Source: Deltaproteobacteria bacterium
GTDB taxonomy: Bacteria; Desulfobacterota; Binatia; DP-6
Reading direction: 5' to 3'
NCBI GenBank assembly: GCA_005888095.1
Contig: VBKF01000133.1
Coordinates: 1 to 35,320, forward strand
DNA length: 35,320 nucleotides
Shown: one piece after another, positions 25,957 through 33,294 of the stretch
Layout: every line of letters starts with the position of its first letter
Numbering within the stretch: position 1 is the first letter of the stretch
Notes under the pieces: model-generated
What the model was told of the DNA's origin: nothing
Databases searched by the model: none
What the model saw: the letters and a program-made list of their open reading frames with translations, nothing else
Made by a program: the position numbers and the translations under genes

Positions 25957-27029
25957 CACAGGTACCTCTCGAGGCCGCGGCGGCGGAGCTCCTCGACGAC
26001 GAGGCGCACGTCCTGTGCCCGGTCCTTGCGACAGACGAGCAGCGCGTCGGGCGAGTCGACCACGACGAGGTCGTCGACGCCGACGAGCGCGACCAGGCGG
26101 CGCGGACTGTCGACGACACAGCCCCGGCTGTCGATGGGCAGGGCGCGGCCGCGGACCGCGTTGCGGCCGTTCCCTCCGGTTCGCCAGAAGGCTTCGAGCG
26201 CCGCCCAGCTGCCCACGTCGGCCCACGCGAAGCGGGCCCGTACCACCGCCACGCGCGCCGCGCGCTCGAGGACTCCGGTGTCGATCGAGACCGCGGGCAG
26301 CCGCCGGTAGGCGGCGGCCAGCCCTTTGGGGTCGCGCCGGCCGAGCGCCCGCTCGAGTGCGGCGACGAGTGCGGGCAGGTGCGTGCGCAGCGCGGCGAGG
26401 ATGGCCGACGCGCGCCAGGCGAAGATGCCGCTGTTCCAGAGGACGCGGCCCCCCGCGAGCAGGGCTGCGGCGCGCGCCCGGTCCGGCTTCTCGACGAAGG
26501 CCTCCACCCAGGCGGCCCGGCCGGACGTCCCTGGTACGGCGCGCCCGGCGCGCACGTAGCCGTAGCCCGTCTCGGGCCGGGTGGGTCGGAGCCCGAGCGT
26601 GACGAGCGCCCCGGTCCGCTCGGCCACGTCGAGGGCGAACCCGAGGTCGGACCGGAAGCGGGCGGCGTCGTCGATCGCGTGATCGGCCGGCAGCACGGTG
26701 ATCAGGGCGTCATCGCACTCGCGGGCCACGCCGAGCGCGGCCAGCGCGATCGCCGCTGCCGTGTTGCGTCCTTCGGGCTCGACCAGCAGCTGGCCCGAGC
26801 CGAGTCCCGGCAGCTGCGCGCGCACGGCACGCGCATGCTCGCGTCCGGTCACGATCCGCATGCGATCGCGTGCGACGAGCGGCGAGAGGCGCGCCACGGT
26901 TTCCTGCAGCATCGTCCGCGCGCCGAGGATCGGCAGCAGCTGCTTCGGCATGCGCAGGCGGCTGCGCGGCCAGAAGCGCGATCCGGAGCCTCCGGCCAGG
27001 ACGACCGCGTAGCGGGGGGGGCGTGGCAC
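25956..27029 (-). CDS. manC: Mannose-1-phosphate guanylyltransferase, short form
   Basis: It makes GDP-mannose from GTP and mannose 1-phosphate for mannose, fucose or related sugars in surface polysaccharides. The 357-residue product has the nucleotide-binding LAGGSGSRFWPRSR (11-24) with MPKQLLP, EPEGRNTAAAIALAA, PADHAI, TRPETGYGYV, EAFVEKP, WNSGIFAWR and ARFAWADVGSW, in the order of the family. It lacks the C-terminal isomerase domain of bifunctional ManC/AlgA enzymes. The start is a GTG at 27029. It precedes plsB with one shared base, an unusual partner, so the pairing may be only transcriptional. Confidence 0.93.
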   Translation of the reverse strand: MPRPPRYAVVLAGGSGSRFWPRSRLRMPKQLLPILGARTMLQETVARLSPLVARDRMRIVTGREHARAVRAQLPGLGSGQLLVEPEGRNTAAAIALAALGVARECDDALITVLPADHAIDDAARFRSDLGFALDVAERTGALVTLGLRPTRPETGYGYVRAGRAVPGTSGRAAWVEAFVEKPDRARAAALLAGGRVLWNSGIFAWRASAILAALRTHLPALVAALERALGRRDPKGLAAAYRRLPAVSIDTGVLERAARVAVVRARFAWADVGSWAALEAFWRTGGNGRNAVRGRALPIDSRGCVVDSPRRLVALVGVDDLVVVDSPDALLVCRKDRAQDVRLVVEELRRRGLERYL

Positions 27030-27134
27030 GGGAGTGTTCGTCGGGACGTCGCCCGGGCGCCATGATTAGGCAGCGTTTCGGGGAAAAGCAAGCTTGCACT
27101 TGACACGCCGGGCCAAGCGCGGTGTCGTCGGCGC
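27030..27134. promoter_or_regulatory. Divergent intergenic region between manC and the lipase gene
   Basis: The 105-base gap must hold both promoters. Minus-strand TTGCTT and TAATCA are 17 bases apart but match consensus weakly. On the plus strand TTGACA (27100-27105) has no good -10 and would put the transcription start almost at the GTG. AAGCAAGCTTGC (27086-27097) holds the palindrome GCAAGCTTGC. Confidence 0.3.
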
Positions 27135-28001
27135 GTGGTGCTGCTCGGCCTCGTCGTCCGCATCGCGCTGGTCGTCGCGGCCGGCGCGATCGTGTTCAAT
27201 CTGATCGCCTACGCGGCCGCGGCCACCGATCGGCGGCGCCATCCGACGGCCTGCGCAGCCGACGAGGGAGAGCGGCCCGCCTGGCCGGCACGCCTGCGCG
27301 CGTTCGCCTGCGAGTGCGCGGCGACGACCGTGCTCGCCTGGACGGCGCCACTCGCCCTCCACCGCCGCCGCATGCGACCGTTCGACGCGCGCCTGCAGCG
27401 CCGGCCCGTCGTCCTCCTCCACGGCTATCTCCAGCACGCCGCGAACTTCCTGTGGGTGGCACGGCGGCTGCGGCGCGACGGCTGGGTCCATCTCTACGAG
27501 GTTGGGCACGCTCCCCTGTGGGGCGACATCGAGCGCAGCGGTGCGCGGCTCGTCCGCATCATCGAGCGCATCCGGCGCGAGACGGGCGCGGAGGAGGTGG
27601 ACGTGGTCGCGCACAGCATGGGCGGGCTCGTCGCGCGTGCCTCGCTGCGCGCCGGCGCAGCCGGCATCCACCGCATCATCACGCTCGGCACTCCCCACCA
27701 GGGCACGCGGGCGTTCCCCTGGCTCGGCGCGGACCCGATGCTCCGTCAGATGCGGCCCGGCTCCCCGTGCCTCCAGCGGCTCGCCGCCTTCGATGCGGCG
27801 CCGCACGGCGCCGAGCTCATCTCGATCTACTCGCTCGACGACGCCCTCGTCGTCCCGCCCGCCAACGGCTACTGCCCGGGCGCCTTCAACATCGAGGTGC
27901 GCGGGCCCGGACACATGTCGCTCCTCTTCTCGCGCCGCGTGTACGAGCTCGTGCGGGAGAATCTGGCGGCGGAGGCCGAGCGGGCGCGCCAGATCTCGTG
28001 A
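27135..28001 (+). CDS. Membrane-anchored alpha/beta-hydrolase, lipase-like
   Basis: The 288-residue protein starts with a hydrophobic helix (about 3-28), a second moderately hydrophobic stretch (about 60-75), then an alpha/beta hydrolase domain: VVLLHGYLQHAANF (92-105, oxyanion HG), VVAHSMGGLVAR (157-168, nucleophile Ser161), TLGTPHQGTRAF, SIYSLDDALVVP (Asp235 or Asp236) and GPGHMSLLF (His260). This is the triacylglycerol lipase/PGAP1-like layout with a complete triad. The substrate cannot be told. The first of two adjacent GTG codons is taken as start. The stop overlaps the next gene as GTGA, so the two form an operon. Confidence 0.85.
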   Translation: MVLLGLVVRIALVVAAGAIVFNLIAYAAAATDRRRHPTACAADEGERPAWPARLRAFACECAATTVLAWTAPLALHRRRMRPFDARLQRRPVVLLHGYLQHAANFLWVARRLRRDGWVHLYEVGHAPLWGDIERSGARLVRIIERIRRETGAEEVDVVAHSMGGLVARASLRAGAAGIHRIITLGTPHQGTRAFPWLGADPMLRQMRPGSPCLQRLAAFDAAPHGAELISIYSLDDALVVPPANGYCPGAFNIEVRGPGHMSLLFSRRVYELVRENLAAEAERARQIS

Positions 28002-28921
28002 ACCCGGGTGGCGCCGAGCGCTCCGTCCCGGTGGCAGCCGCCGGCCGGCTCGACGCGATCGCGCGCGCGGCGCTTCCCGGGCTCTCGCGACGCGTGGTGC
28101 ACTCGCTCATCGCCGAGGGCCTGGTGCGCGTCGACGGCCGCCGCGCCGCGAAGGGCGCGCGCGTCCCGGCGGGCGCGGTCGTCACCGTGCCGGACCTGCC
28201 GGCACGTCCCGCTCCCGAGCCCGACCTTGGCGTGCCCGTCGTCTACGCAGACGAGCACCTCGTCGTGCTCGACAAGCCGGGCGGCATGCCGGCACATGCG
28301 CTCGATCCCCGTCAGCGGGGCACGGCCGCGGCGTTTCTCCTCGCCCGGTATCCGGAGACCGCTCGGGTGGGCGATCCGCTGGCGCCAGGCCTCGTGCACC
28401 GCCTCGACAGCGGCACCTCGGGGCTGCTCCTCGCGGCGCGCACGCCCGAGGCACACGCGGGGCTGCGCCGCGCGCTCCGCGCGCGGGCGGTGGAGAAGCG
28501 CTACCTGGCGCTGGTGGCGGGACAGCCCCGCGCCGCCAGCTGGCGCGCCGACGTGCCGCTGGCGCACGATCCGCGCGACCGCCGCCGGATGATCCCCGGC
28601 CGGCCGCCCCTGCGCGCGTGGGCGGCCTCGACCGAGGTGCGCGTCGTTCGCGCGCTCGGTCCGCACGCGCTCGCCGAGGCGACGATCCGGACGGGCGTCA
28701 CGCACCAGGTGCGGGCGCACCTCGCGCTCGCTGGGCACCCGGTGCTGGGCGACGAGCGCTACGGCGGTCCGCCGGTCGACCTGCCGCGCGGCCGCCATGC
28801 GCTGCACGCCGCCGCGCTCTGCTTTCCGCATCCGGCGACGGGGAACCCGATGCAGCTGACGAGCCCGTTACCCGCCGAGCTCGAACGGCTGGTCGAGCGG
28901 CTCGACCGCGCGCGCCGCTGA
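27998..28921 (+). CDS. RluA-family pseudouridine synthase
   Basis: This enzyme converts uridine to pseudouridine in rRNA or tRNA. The 307-residue product has an N-terminal S4-like RNA-binding domain (about 14-65; GRLDAIARAALPGLSRRVVHSLI), YADEHLVVLDKPGGMPAH, and the catalytic HRLDSGTSG (134-142) with Asp137, followed by VEKRYLALV and THQVRAHLALAGHPVLGDERYG. These are RluA/RluC/RluD hallmarks; the target site cannot be assigned. The start is a GTG at 27998 overlapping the lipase stop. Confidence 0.93.
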   Translation: MNPGGAERSVPVAAAGRLDAIARAALPGLSRRVVHSLIAEGLVRVDGRRAAKGARVPAGAVVTVPDLPARPAPEPDLGVPVVYADEHLVVLDKPGGMPAHALDPRQRGTAAAFLLARYPETARVGDPLAPGLVHRLDSGTSGLLLAARTPEAHAGLRRALRARAVEKRYLALVAGQPRAASWRADVPLAHDPRDRRRMIPGRPPLRAWAASTEVRVVRALGPHALAEATIRTGVTHQVRAHLALAGHPVLGDERYGGPPVDLPRGRHALHAAALCFPHPATGNPMQLTSPLPAELERLVERLDRARR

Positions 28922-28929
28922 AGCAGCGC

Positions 28930-29313
28930 TCAGGCCGCGGCCTTGCCGCTGCCCTTGCCGCCGCGCGGCTCCTTGGCGCTCGCGCACGCGGAGCAGAGGT
29001 TGTTCACGTTGTTCGGGTCCTCGACCAGGCCGTCGTCGATGTTGTGGCACACCTTCCGGCACGAGGCGCAGATGAAGTAGATGCCCTCGATCGTCTTGTT
29101 GATGCGCTCGCGGTTCAGGATCCGCCCCTTCAGCTTCTCGATGCGGATGCCGAGCAGCTCCTCGTACTGGCGCTTGATCTTGCGCCGGCCCGCCTCGTCC
29201 TTCGGCAGGTCCTCCTGGCCGTCGTCGGTGTGCTGCTCCTCGTCGTCGAGGATGCTGAACGCCTTGCTGTTGCTGCTGCTCGTCGCCTTGTCGCTCTTGC
29301 GCGCCCGTGCCAT
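28930..29313 (-). CDS. Small cysteine-rich zinc-ribbon-like protein of unknown function
   Basis: The 127-residue protein is charged: an Asp/Glu-rich N-terminus (DDEEQHTDDGQED), a basic helical middle (GRRKIKRQYEELLGIRIEKLKGRI), then ICASCRKVCHNID and, 17 residues on, LCSACASAK. The two CxxC pairs suggest one bound zinc. It ends in a Gly/Lys tail. I do not recognise a named family. The ATG at 29313 has GGAGGG about 11 bases upstream. It is the second gene after the 29330-29500 protein, 16 bases apart, and probably shares its promoter. Regulatory or RNA-binding roles are possible but unproven. Confidence 0.75.
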   Translation of the reverse strand: MARARKSDKATSSSNSKAFSILDDEEQHTDDGQEDLPKDEAGRRKIKRQYEELLGIRIEKLKGRILNRERINKTIEGIYFICASCRKVCHNIDDGLVEDPNNVNNLCSACASAKEPRGGKGSGKAAA

Positions 29314-29329
29314 CGGTCAGAACCCTCCG

Positions 29330-29500
29330 TCAACGCGTCCGCTCGCTGTAGCCGCAGCTCTTCTCGCACACCCAGAAGAAGCCGCGCGGCCCGAAGCCGG
29401 CGAACTGGACCACTCGCGTCTCGGCGCCGCAGCGGGGACAGCGGCGGCTCTGCCCGGCCTCCCCGCTCTTCTCCGCGGTCTTCGCCTTCTTCTCCGCCAT
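29330..29500 (-). CDS. 56-residue zinc-ribbon protein
   Basis: A short frame from ATG at 29500 encodes MAEKKAKTAEKSGEAGQSRR, then RCPRCGAETRVVQFAGFGP, RGFFWVCEKSCGYSERTR and TGA. The pattern CPRC (21-24) ... C45-x3-C49 is a classic zinc ribbon, with aromatic residues between (FGPRGFFWVC) as in compact ribbons. The N-terminus is a lysine-rich tail. It lies between a good promoter (29569-29597) and the 127-residue cysteine-rich gene. The consistent zinc-ligand spacing and codon usage support a real gene in spite of its size. Function unknown. Confidence 0.75.
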   Translation of the reverse strand: MAEKKAKTAEKSGEAGQSRRCPRCGAETRVVQFAGFGPRGFFWVCEKSCGYSERTR

Positions 29501-29568
29501 GTGCCGCCGGCGCGCCTCTGGCTAAGGGACCCCAGGCCGCGGCAGGGCTGCGCGCCGGGCTCGTCTTC

Positions 29569-29597
29569 CGTATACGAGCGCCCCGCGGCTCTGTCAA
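29569..29597 (-). promoter_or_regulatory. Promoter of the two small zinc-ribbon genes
   Basis: On the minus strand TTGACA (29592-29597) and TATACG (29569-29574) are separated by exactly 17 bases, the best sigma-70-type match in the window. Transcription would start near 29562, about 60 bases before the ATG at 29500. Confidence 0.65.
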
Positions 29598-29611
29598 GGT
29601 TACCGGCGACC

Positions 29612-29640
29612 TTGAGGCGCCAAAACTCGCGTGCTAGCGT
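29612..29640 (+). promoter_or_regulatory. Possible promoter of the tRNA-modification operon
   Basis: TTGAGG (29612-29617) and TAGCGT (29635-29640) are 17 bases apart, giving a very short leader before the ATG at 29656. It is back to back with the promoter on the minus strand; the two -35 boxes are 15 bases apart. No ribosome site is seen, so translation may be near-leaderless. Confidence 0.4.
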
Positions 29641-29655
29641 CCGACCTTTCGCGCC

Positions 29656-29856
29656 ATGCGCGTCCATCTTCGCCCGCAGCGCCGGACCGTCGAGATCCGC
29701 GGGCCTCGCCGGGTCGGGGCGCTGCTCGCCGAGCTCCGCATCCTGCCGGGTACCGCCATGGTGATCCGTGGCGACCTCCTGCTGACGGATGGCGACGTCG
29801 TCGAGGAGGGCGACGAGATCGAGATCCGAGCCGTCATCTCCGGAGGCGCGGGGTGA
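29656..29856 (+). CDS. ttuB: Ubiquitin-like sulfur carrier, TtuB/ThiS/MoaD type
   Basis: This 66-residue protein begins MRVHLRPQRRTVEIRGPRRV and has the pattern of the ThiS/MoaD/TtuB beta-grasp: two N-terminal strands, helix VGALLAELRI, strand AMVIRGDLLL, then DGDVVEEGDEIEIRAVISGG. Such carriers take sulfur as a C-terminal thiocarboxylate on Gly-Gly after adenylation by an E1-like enzyme. Here two residues, Ala-Gly, follow the Gly-Gly, so the free end is not the usual one. Its stop overlaps the GTG of the ttuA-like gene, which supports TtuB over ThiS or MoaD. No E1-like (TtuC/MoeB) gene is in the window. The gene symbol is by context and similarity. Confidence 0.82.
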   Translation: MRVHLRPQRRTVEIRGPRRVGALLAELRILPGTAMVIRGDLLLTDGDVVEEGDEIEIRAVISGGAG

Positions 29857-30785
29857 AGTGCAGACGCTGCGGCGCGCGCGCCGAGGTCCAGCTCCGGGCG
29901 CACAACACGGCCTTCTGCCGGCCCTGCTACCTCTTCTTCTTCCGCCGCCAGGTGGAGCGAGCGATCGCCGCGCAGCGGATGCTCGCCCCCGGGGAGCGCG
30001 TGCTGGTGGCGGTCTCGGGCGGCAAGGACAGCCTGGCGCTGTGGGACCTGCTCGCCGACCTCGGCTACGACACCACGGGCCTCTACCTGGGGCTCGGCAT
30101 CGGGGAGTACTCCGACTGCTCGCAGGAAAAGGTGGAGCGGTTCGCGGCGGGCCGCGGCCTCCCGCTCCGGGTGGTGAAGCTCGAGGCCGAAGGCCCCGGG
30201 CTCGGCGTGCCGGCGGTGGCCGTCGCCACGCGGCGTGCGCCCTGCGCCGCCTGTGGCACGATGAAGCGCCACTATTTCGACGCCGCGGCCTTCGCCGGCG
30301 GCTTCGACGTCCTCGCCACCGGCCACAACCTGGACGACGAGGCCGCACGGCTCCTCGGCAACGTCCTCCGCTGGCAGAAGGACCATCTGGCGCGGCAGCG
30401 CCCCGTCCTCCCGCCCACGCATCCGAAGTTCGTCCGCAAGGTGAAGCCCCTCTACCTCACGAGCGAGTACGAGACGGCGGTCTACGCCTTCATGAGGGGG
30501 ATCGACTACATCGTCGACGAGTGTCCCAACGCCGCCGGCGCCACGCAGCTGCTCTACAAGGAAGCGCTGGACCGGCTCGAGGCCGGGAGCCCCGGCACGA
30601 AGCTCGCGTTCGTGAAGGAGTTCCTGCGCACGGCGCAGCCCGCGTTCGCGGCCGTCGAGCAGCGAGAGCCGCAGGAGTGCGCGGGCTGCGGCATGCCCGC
30701 GTACGGGGCCCTCTGCTCGTTCTGCAGCCTGGTGCGCGAGGTCGAGGCCAGGCGCGCCCGCACCGCCTCCGCCGTGCCGGCGTGA
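29853..30785 (+). CDS. ttuA: TtuA-type tRNA 2-thiolation enzyme (TtuA/Ncs6 family)
   Basis: TtuA-type enzymes adenylate a tRNA uridine or ribothymidine and replace its 2-oxygen with sulfur from a ubiquitin-like carrier. The 310-residue product has zinc finger 1 (C3, C6, C22, C25), the PP-loop SGGKDS (55-60), C131 and C134 in CAACGTMKR and C224, which correspond to the three cysteines that hold the 4Fe-4S cluster in TtuA, TGHNLDDEA (157-165), and zinc finger 2 (C276, C279, C288, C291). All ligands are present. The start is a GTG at 29853 inside the stop of the carrier gene, and the stop overlaps trmI. Whether position 54 of tRNA or position 34 (as in Ncs6) is the target cannot be told directly; the bacterial context and trmI point to position 54. 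Confidence 0.9.
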   Translation: MKCRRCGARAEVQLRAHNTAFCRPCYLFFFRRQVERAIAAQRMLAPGERVLVAVSGGKDSLALWDLLADLGYDTTGLYLGLGIGEYSDCSQEKVERFAAGRGLPLRVVKLEAEGPGLGVPAVAVATRRAPCAACGTMKRHYFDAAAFAGGFDVLATGHNLDDEAARLLGNVLRWQKDHLARQRPVLPPTHPKFVRKVKPLYLTSEYETAVYAFMRGIDYIVDECPNAAGATQLLYKEALDRLEAGSPGTKLAFVKEFLRTAQPAFAAVEQREPQECAGCGMPAYGALCSFCSLVREVEARRARTASAVPA

Positions 30786-31600
30786 CGCCCGCCCCGCCGC
30801 CCGGAGAGCGGTCCGTGCTGCGCGACCAGGAGCCGGTCGTCTTCATCGACCGCAAGGAGCGGACGTACCTCCGCATCCTGCGCCGGGGTGGACGGGTGTC
30901 GGTGCGCGGCCGGCCGATCGCCTGCGACGACGTCATCGGCCGGCCGGAGGGCTCGCGCATCGAGAGCGCGAGCGGCGAGGCGCTGCTCGTCCTGCGGCCC
31001 ACCTACGCGCAGCTCATCCCGAGCCTGCCCCGGCGCGCCGAGCCGATCTATCCGAAGGACGTGGGGCCGATCCTCCTCTGGGGCGACATCGGGCCGGGCA
31101 TGCACGTGGTCGAGGTCGGCACGGGCCCGGGCGCGCTGACCCTGGCGCTGCTGCGCGCCGTCGGCCCGACGGGACGCCTCACGTCGTACGAGGCGCGCGA
31201 CGACTTTGCGACCCTGGCGCGCGACAACGTCGCCCGCTATCACGGACCCGCTGCCAACTGGACGCTCCGCGTCGCGGACGCGTTCGCCGGTCTCGACGAA
31301 CGTGACGTCGACCGGCTGATCGTCGATCTCGCCGAGCCCTGGCACCTGCTCGACGCGGTGGGCCGGACGCTCCGGCCCGGCGGCGTCATCACCGCCTTCC
31401 TCCCGACCGCGCTGCAGGTGAAGCAGCTCGTCGACGCGCTGCGCGCCGGGTGCTTCGGGGCGGTCGAGACGCTCGAGACGCTGGCCCGCTTCTGGCATGT
31501 GCGCGACCGCAGCATCCGTCCCGCGCACCGCATGGTGGCGCACACCGGCTTTCTGGTCTTCGCGCGGCGGCTCGCGGGGAATTCTGAATTGACTCCGTAA
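30782..31600 (+). CDS. trmI: tRNA (adenine-58-N1)-methyltransferase TrmI
   Basis: TrmI methylates A58 in the T-loop of tRNA. The 272-residue product (GTG at 30782) has the N-terminal small beta domain (about 14-90), YPKDVGPILLWGDIGPGMHVVEVGTGPGALTLALL (SAM-binding motif I, about 96-130), YEARDDFATLARDNV, DRLIVDLAEPWHLLD with the conserved Asp-Leu-x-x-Pro of the active site, and GGVITAFLPTALQVKQL. This matches TrmI/Trm61, including the typical DxxxPW. It overlaps ttuA by four bases, so all three genes are read together. In Thermus m1A58 helps 2-thiolation of position 54. Confidence 0.92.
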   Translation: MTPAPPPGERSVLRDQEPVVFIDRKERTYLRILRRGGRVSVRGRPIACDDVIGRPEGSRIESASGEALLVLRPTYAQLIPSLPRRAEPIYPKDVGPILLWGDIGPGMHVVEVGTGPGALTLALLRAVGPTGRLTSYEARDDFATLARDNVARYHGPAANWTLRVADAFAGLDERDVDRLIVDLAEPWHLLDAVGRTLRPGGVITAFLPTALQVKQLVDALRAGCFGAVETLETLARFWHVRDRSIRPAHRMVAHTGFLVFARRLAGNSELTP

Positions 31601-31617
31601 AAACCCTGTAGTAGCGA
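31589..31617 (+). promoter_or_regulatory. Possible internal promoter before the cyclo-ligase-like gene
   Basis: TTGACT (31589-31594) and TAGCGA (31612-31617), 17 bases apart, overlap the end of trmI. The match is moderate. If used, it would allow separate expression of the next two genes. Confidence 0.3.
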
Positions 31618-31663
31618 AGGGCGCGTGCACGGCGGGTGATGCGTGCACGCGCGCCGACTCGCG

Positions 31664-32404
31664 ATGACAAAGGCGGAAATCCGCCATAAGGTTTGGCAGA
31701 CGATCCAGCGTGAGGGCGCGGCACGGTTCCCCGGGGCGCACGGCCGCATCCCGCACTTCGTCGGCGCCGAGCAGGCGGCGCAGCTCCTGCGCGAGATGGC
31801 GGTGTGGCGACGGGCGCTCGTGGTGAAGGTCAATCCCGACGCGCCGCAGCTGCCCGTCCGGCGGCTCGCGCTCGCCGAGGGCAAGATCATCTACATGGCC
31901 GTGCCCCGCCTGAGGACCGAGAAGTGCTTCGTCGAGATCGATCCGCAGCGTCTCGGCAAGAAGGCCATGCTGGCGAGCAGCATCGCCGGCGCCTGCCGCT
32001 ACGGCCGCGCCGTGTCGCCGCGCGAGATGCGCCCCGTCGATCTCGTGGTGTGCGGCTCGGTCGCCGTCGGGCGCGACGGGGCGCGGCTCGGCAAGGGCGG
32101 CGGCTACTGCGACCTCGAGTACGGCCTGCTGCGCGAGGAAGGCAAGGTACGGGAGTCGACGCCGATTCTCACCACGGTCCACGGGGTGCAGATCGTCGCC
32201 GAGCGGATCACGATGCTGCCGCACGACCTGCCGGTGGACTTCCTGGTCACGCCGACCGAGGTGATCGCGACGCGGCCCGCCCACCCCCGCCCGCGCGGCA
32301 TCTACTGGGACCTCCTCCGGGCGCTCAAGATCAACGCCATCCCGCTGCTGCGCAAGCGCCTGAAGCGGGGGAGCACGGGCACGCCCTCGCCGCGCCGTCT
32401 CTAA
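31664..32404 (+). CDS. 5-formyltetrahydrofolate cyclo-ligase-like protein
   Basis: The product (246 residues from ATG at 31664, MTKAEIRHKV) has the fold marks of the 5-FCL/MTHFS family: an N-terminal helix, ARFPGAHGRIPHFVGAEQA, KIIYMAVPRL, and the nucleotide-binding GKGGGYCDLEYGLL. Family enzymes turn 5-formyl-THF into methenyl-THF with ATP. This longer branch (about 240 residues, against 180-200 for true MTHFS) has not been shown to have that activity, so it may have another role. A GTG at 31643 would add seven unconserved residues. It precedes the SDH protease gene by 10 bases. Confidence 0.85.
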   Translation: MTKAEIRHKVWQTIQREGAARFPGAHGRIPHFVGAEQAAQLLREMAVWRRALVVKVNPDAPQLPVRRLALAEGKIIYMAVPRLRTEKCFVEIDPQRLGKKAMLASSIAGACRYGRAVSPREMRPVDLVVCGSVAVGRDGARLGKGGGYCDLEYGLLREEGKVRESTPILTTVHGVQIVAERITMLPHDLPVDFLVTPTEVIATRPAHPRPRGIYWDLLRALKINAIPLLRKRLKRGSTGTPSPRRL

Positions 32405-32414
32405 GCGGTCGCGC

Positions 32415-33275
32415 TTGCACGCGAGCGACCTCCTCTGGTTCCTGTTCCTGGTCATGGCGGTCGCGCCCATGGTGCAGCGCCGGCTGCTCGACCTGCAGCG
32501 CGTCCGCTTCCTGCGCACCTGGGAGCGGCGGCGCGGCAGCCGCGTGATCGCGCTCATCCACCGCCAGGAGACGATGAGCCTCCTCGGGTTTCCCCTGATC
32601 CGCTACATCGACATCCAGGACAGCGAGGAGCTGCTGCGGGCGCTGCGGCTCACGGCCGAGGACGTGCCGATCGACATCATCCTGCACACGCCGGGCGGGC
32701 TCGCGCTCGCGGCCGAGCAGATCGCGCACGCGATCTGCCGCCGGCGTGCGAAGGTGACCGTCTACGTCCCCCACTACGCGATGAGCGGCGGCACCTTGAT
32801 CGCGCTCGCCGCGGACGAGATCGTCATGGACCCGAACGCGGTGCTCGGCTCGCTCGATCCGCAGCTCGGCCAGCACCCGGCCGCCTCGATCATCCAGGCC
32901 GTCGACTGGAAGACCGAGCACCGTCAGGAGATCGACGACGAGACCCTCATCCTCGCGGACGTCGCACGCAAGGCGATGCTCCAGCTGCGGCAGTGCGTGG
33001 CCGGGGTCCTGACCGATCGCTTCGGTCCCGAGAAGGCCGGCGCGCTCGCCGAGACGTTCACGCACGGCGAGTGGACGCACGACCATCCGCTGAACGTGGA
33101 GACCCTCGGGCGGCTCGGCCTCCCGATCAACACCGACATGCCGCGGGAGATCTACGAATACATGCGGCTGTTCCCGCAGGCGTCGACGGGCCGCCCGTCG
33201 GTGCAGTACGTCCCGCTGCCCTATCGGAGCCCGGCCCCAACGTCGGCGCCGGCGAAGCGCGCACGCAGCGGGTAG
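32415..33275 (+). CDS. Membrane-anchored SDH/ClpP-fold serine protease-like protein
   Basis: The 286-residue protein belongs to the SDH (serine dehydrogenase proteinase) branch of the ClpP/SppA superfamily. It has one N-terminal membrane helix (about 5-20, DLLWFLFLVMAVAPMV), then RGSRVIALIHRQETMSLLGF, YIDIQDSEELLRA, DIILHTPGGLALAAEQIA (oxyanion HTPGG, 91-95), and VPHYAMSGGTLIALAADEIVMD with the nucleophile Ser124. The catalytic domain then lies on the cytoplasmic side or in the periplasm, depending on helix orientation. The start is TTG at 32415; the internal ATG would lose half the helix. It ends with a Pro/Ala-rich tail. Its partner is the cyclo-ligase-like gene. Confidence 0.88.
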   Translation: MHASDLLWFLFLVMAVAPMVQRRLLDLQRVRFLRTWERRRGSRVIALIHRQETMSLLGFPLIRYIDIQDSEELLRALRLTAEDVPIDIILHTPGGLALAAEQIAHAICRRRAKVTVYVPHYAMSGGTLIALAADEIVMDPNAVLGSLDPQLGQHPAASIIQAVDWKTEHRQEIDDETLILADVARKAMLQLRQCVAGVLTDRFGPEKAGALAETFTHGEWTHDHPLNVETLGRLGLPINTDMPREIYEYMRLFPQASTGRPSVQYVPLPYRSPAPTSAPAKRARSG

Positions 33276-33294
33276 GAGCGGGTGGGCCCTCCTT

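Noticed and set aside
20857-26310. A plus-strand open frame of 1817 codons
   Set aside because: It is antisense to DUF899, the tandem-repeat gene and plsB. Its translation is Arg/Glu/His/Gly-rich without domains, the usual shadow of GC-rich genes.
27100-27128. TTGACA as a promoter of the lipase gene
   Set aside because: The hexamer 17 bases on is TGTCGT and the transcript would start at or after the GTG.
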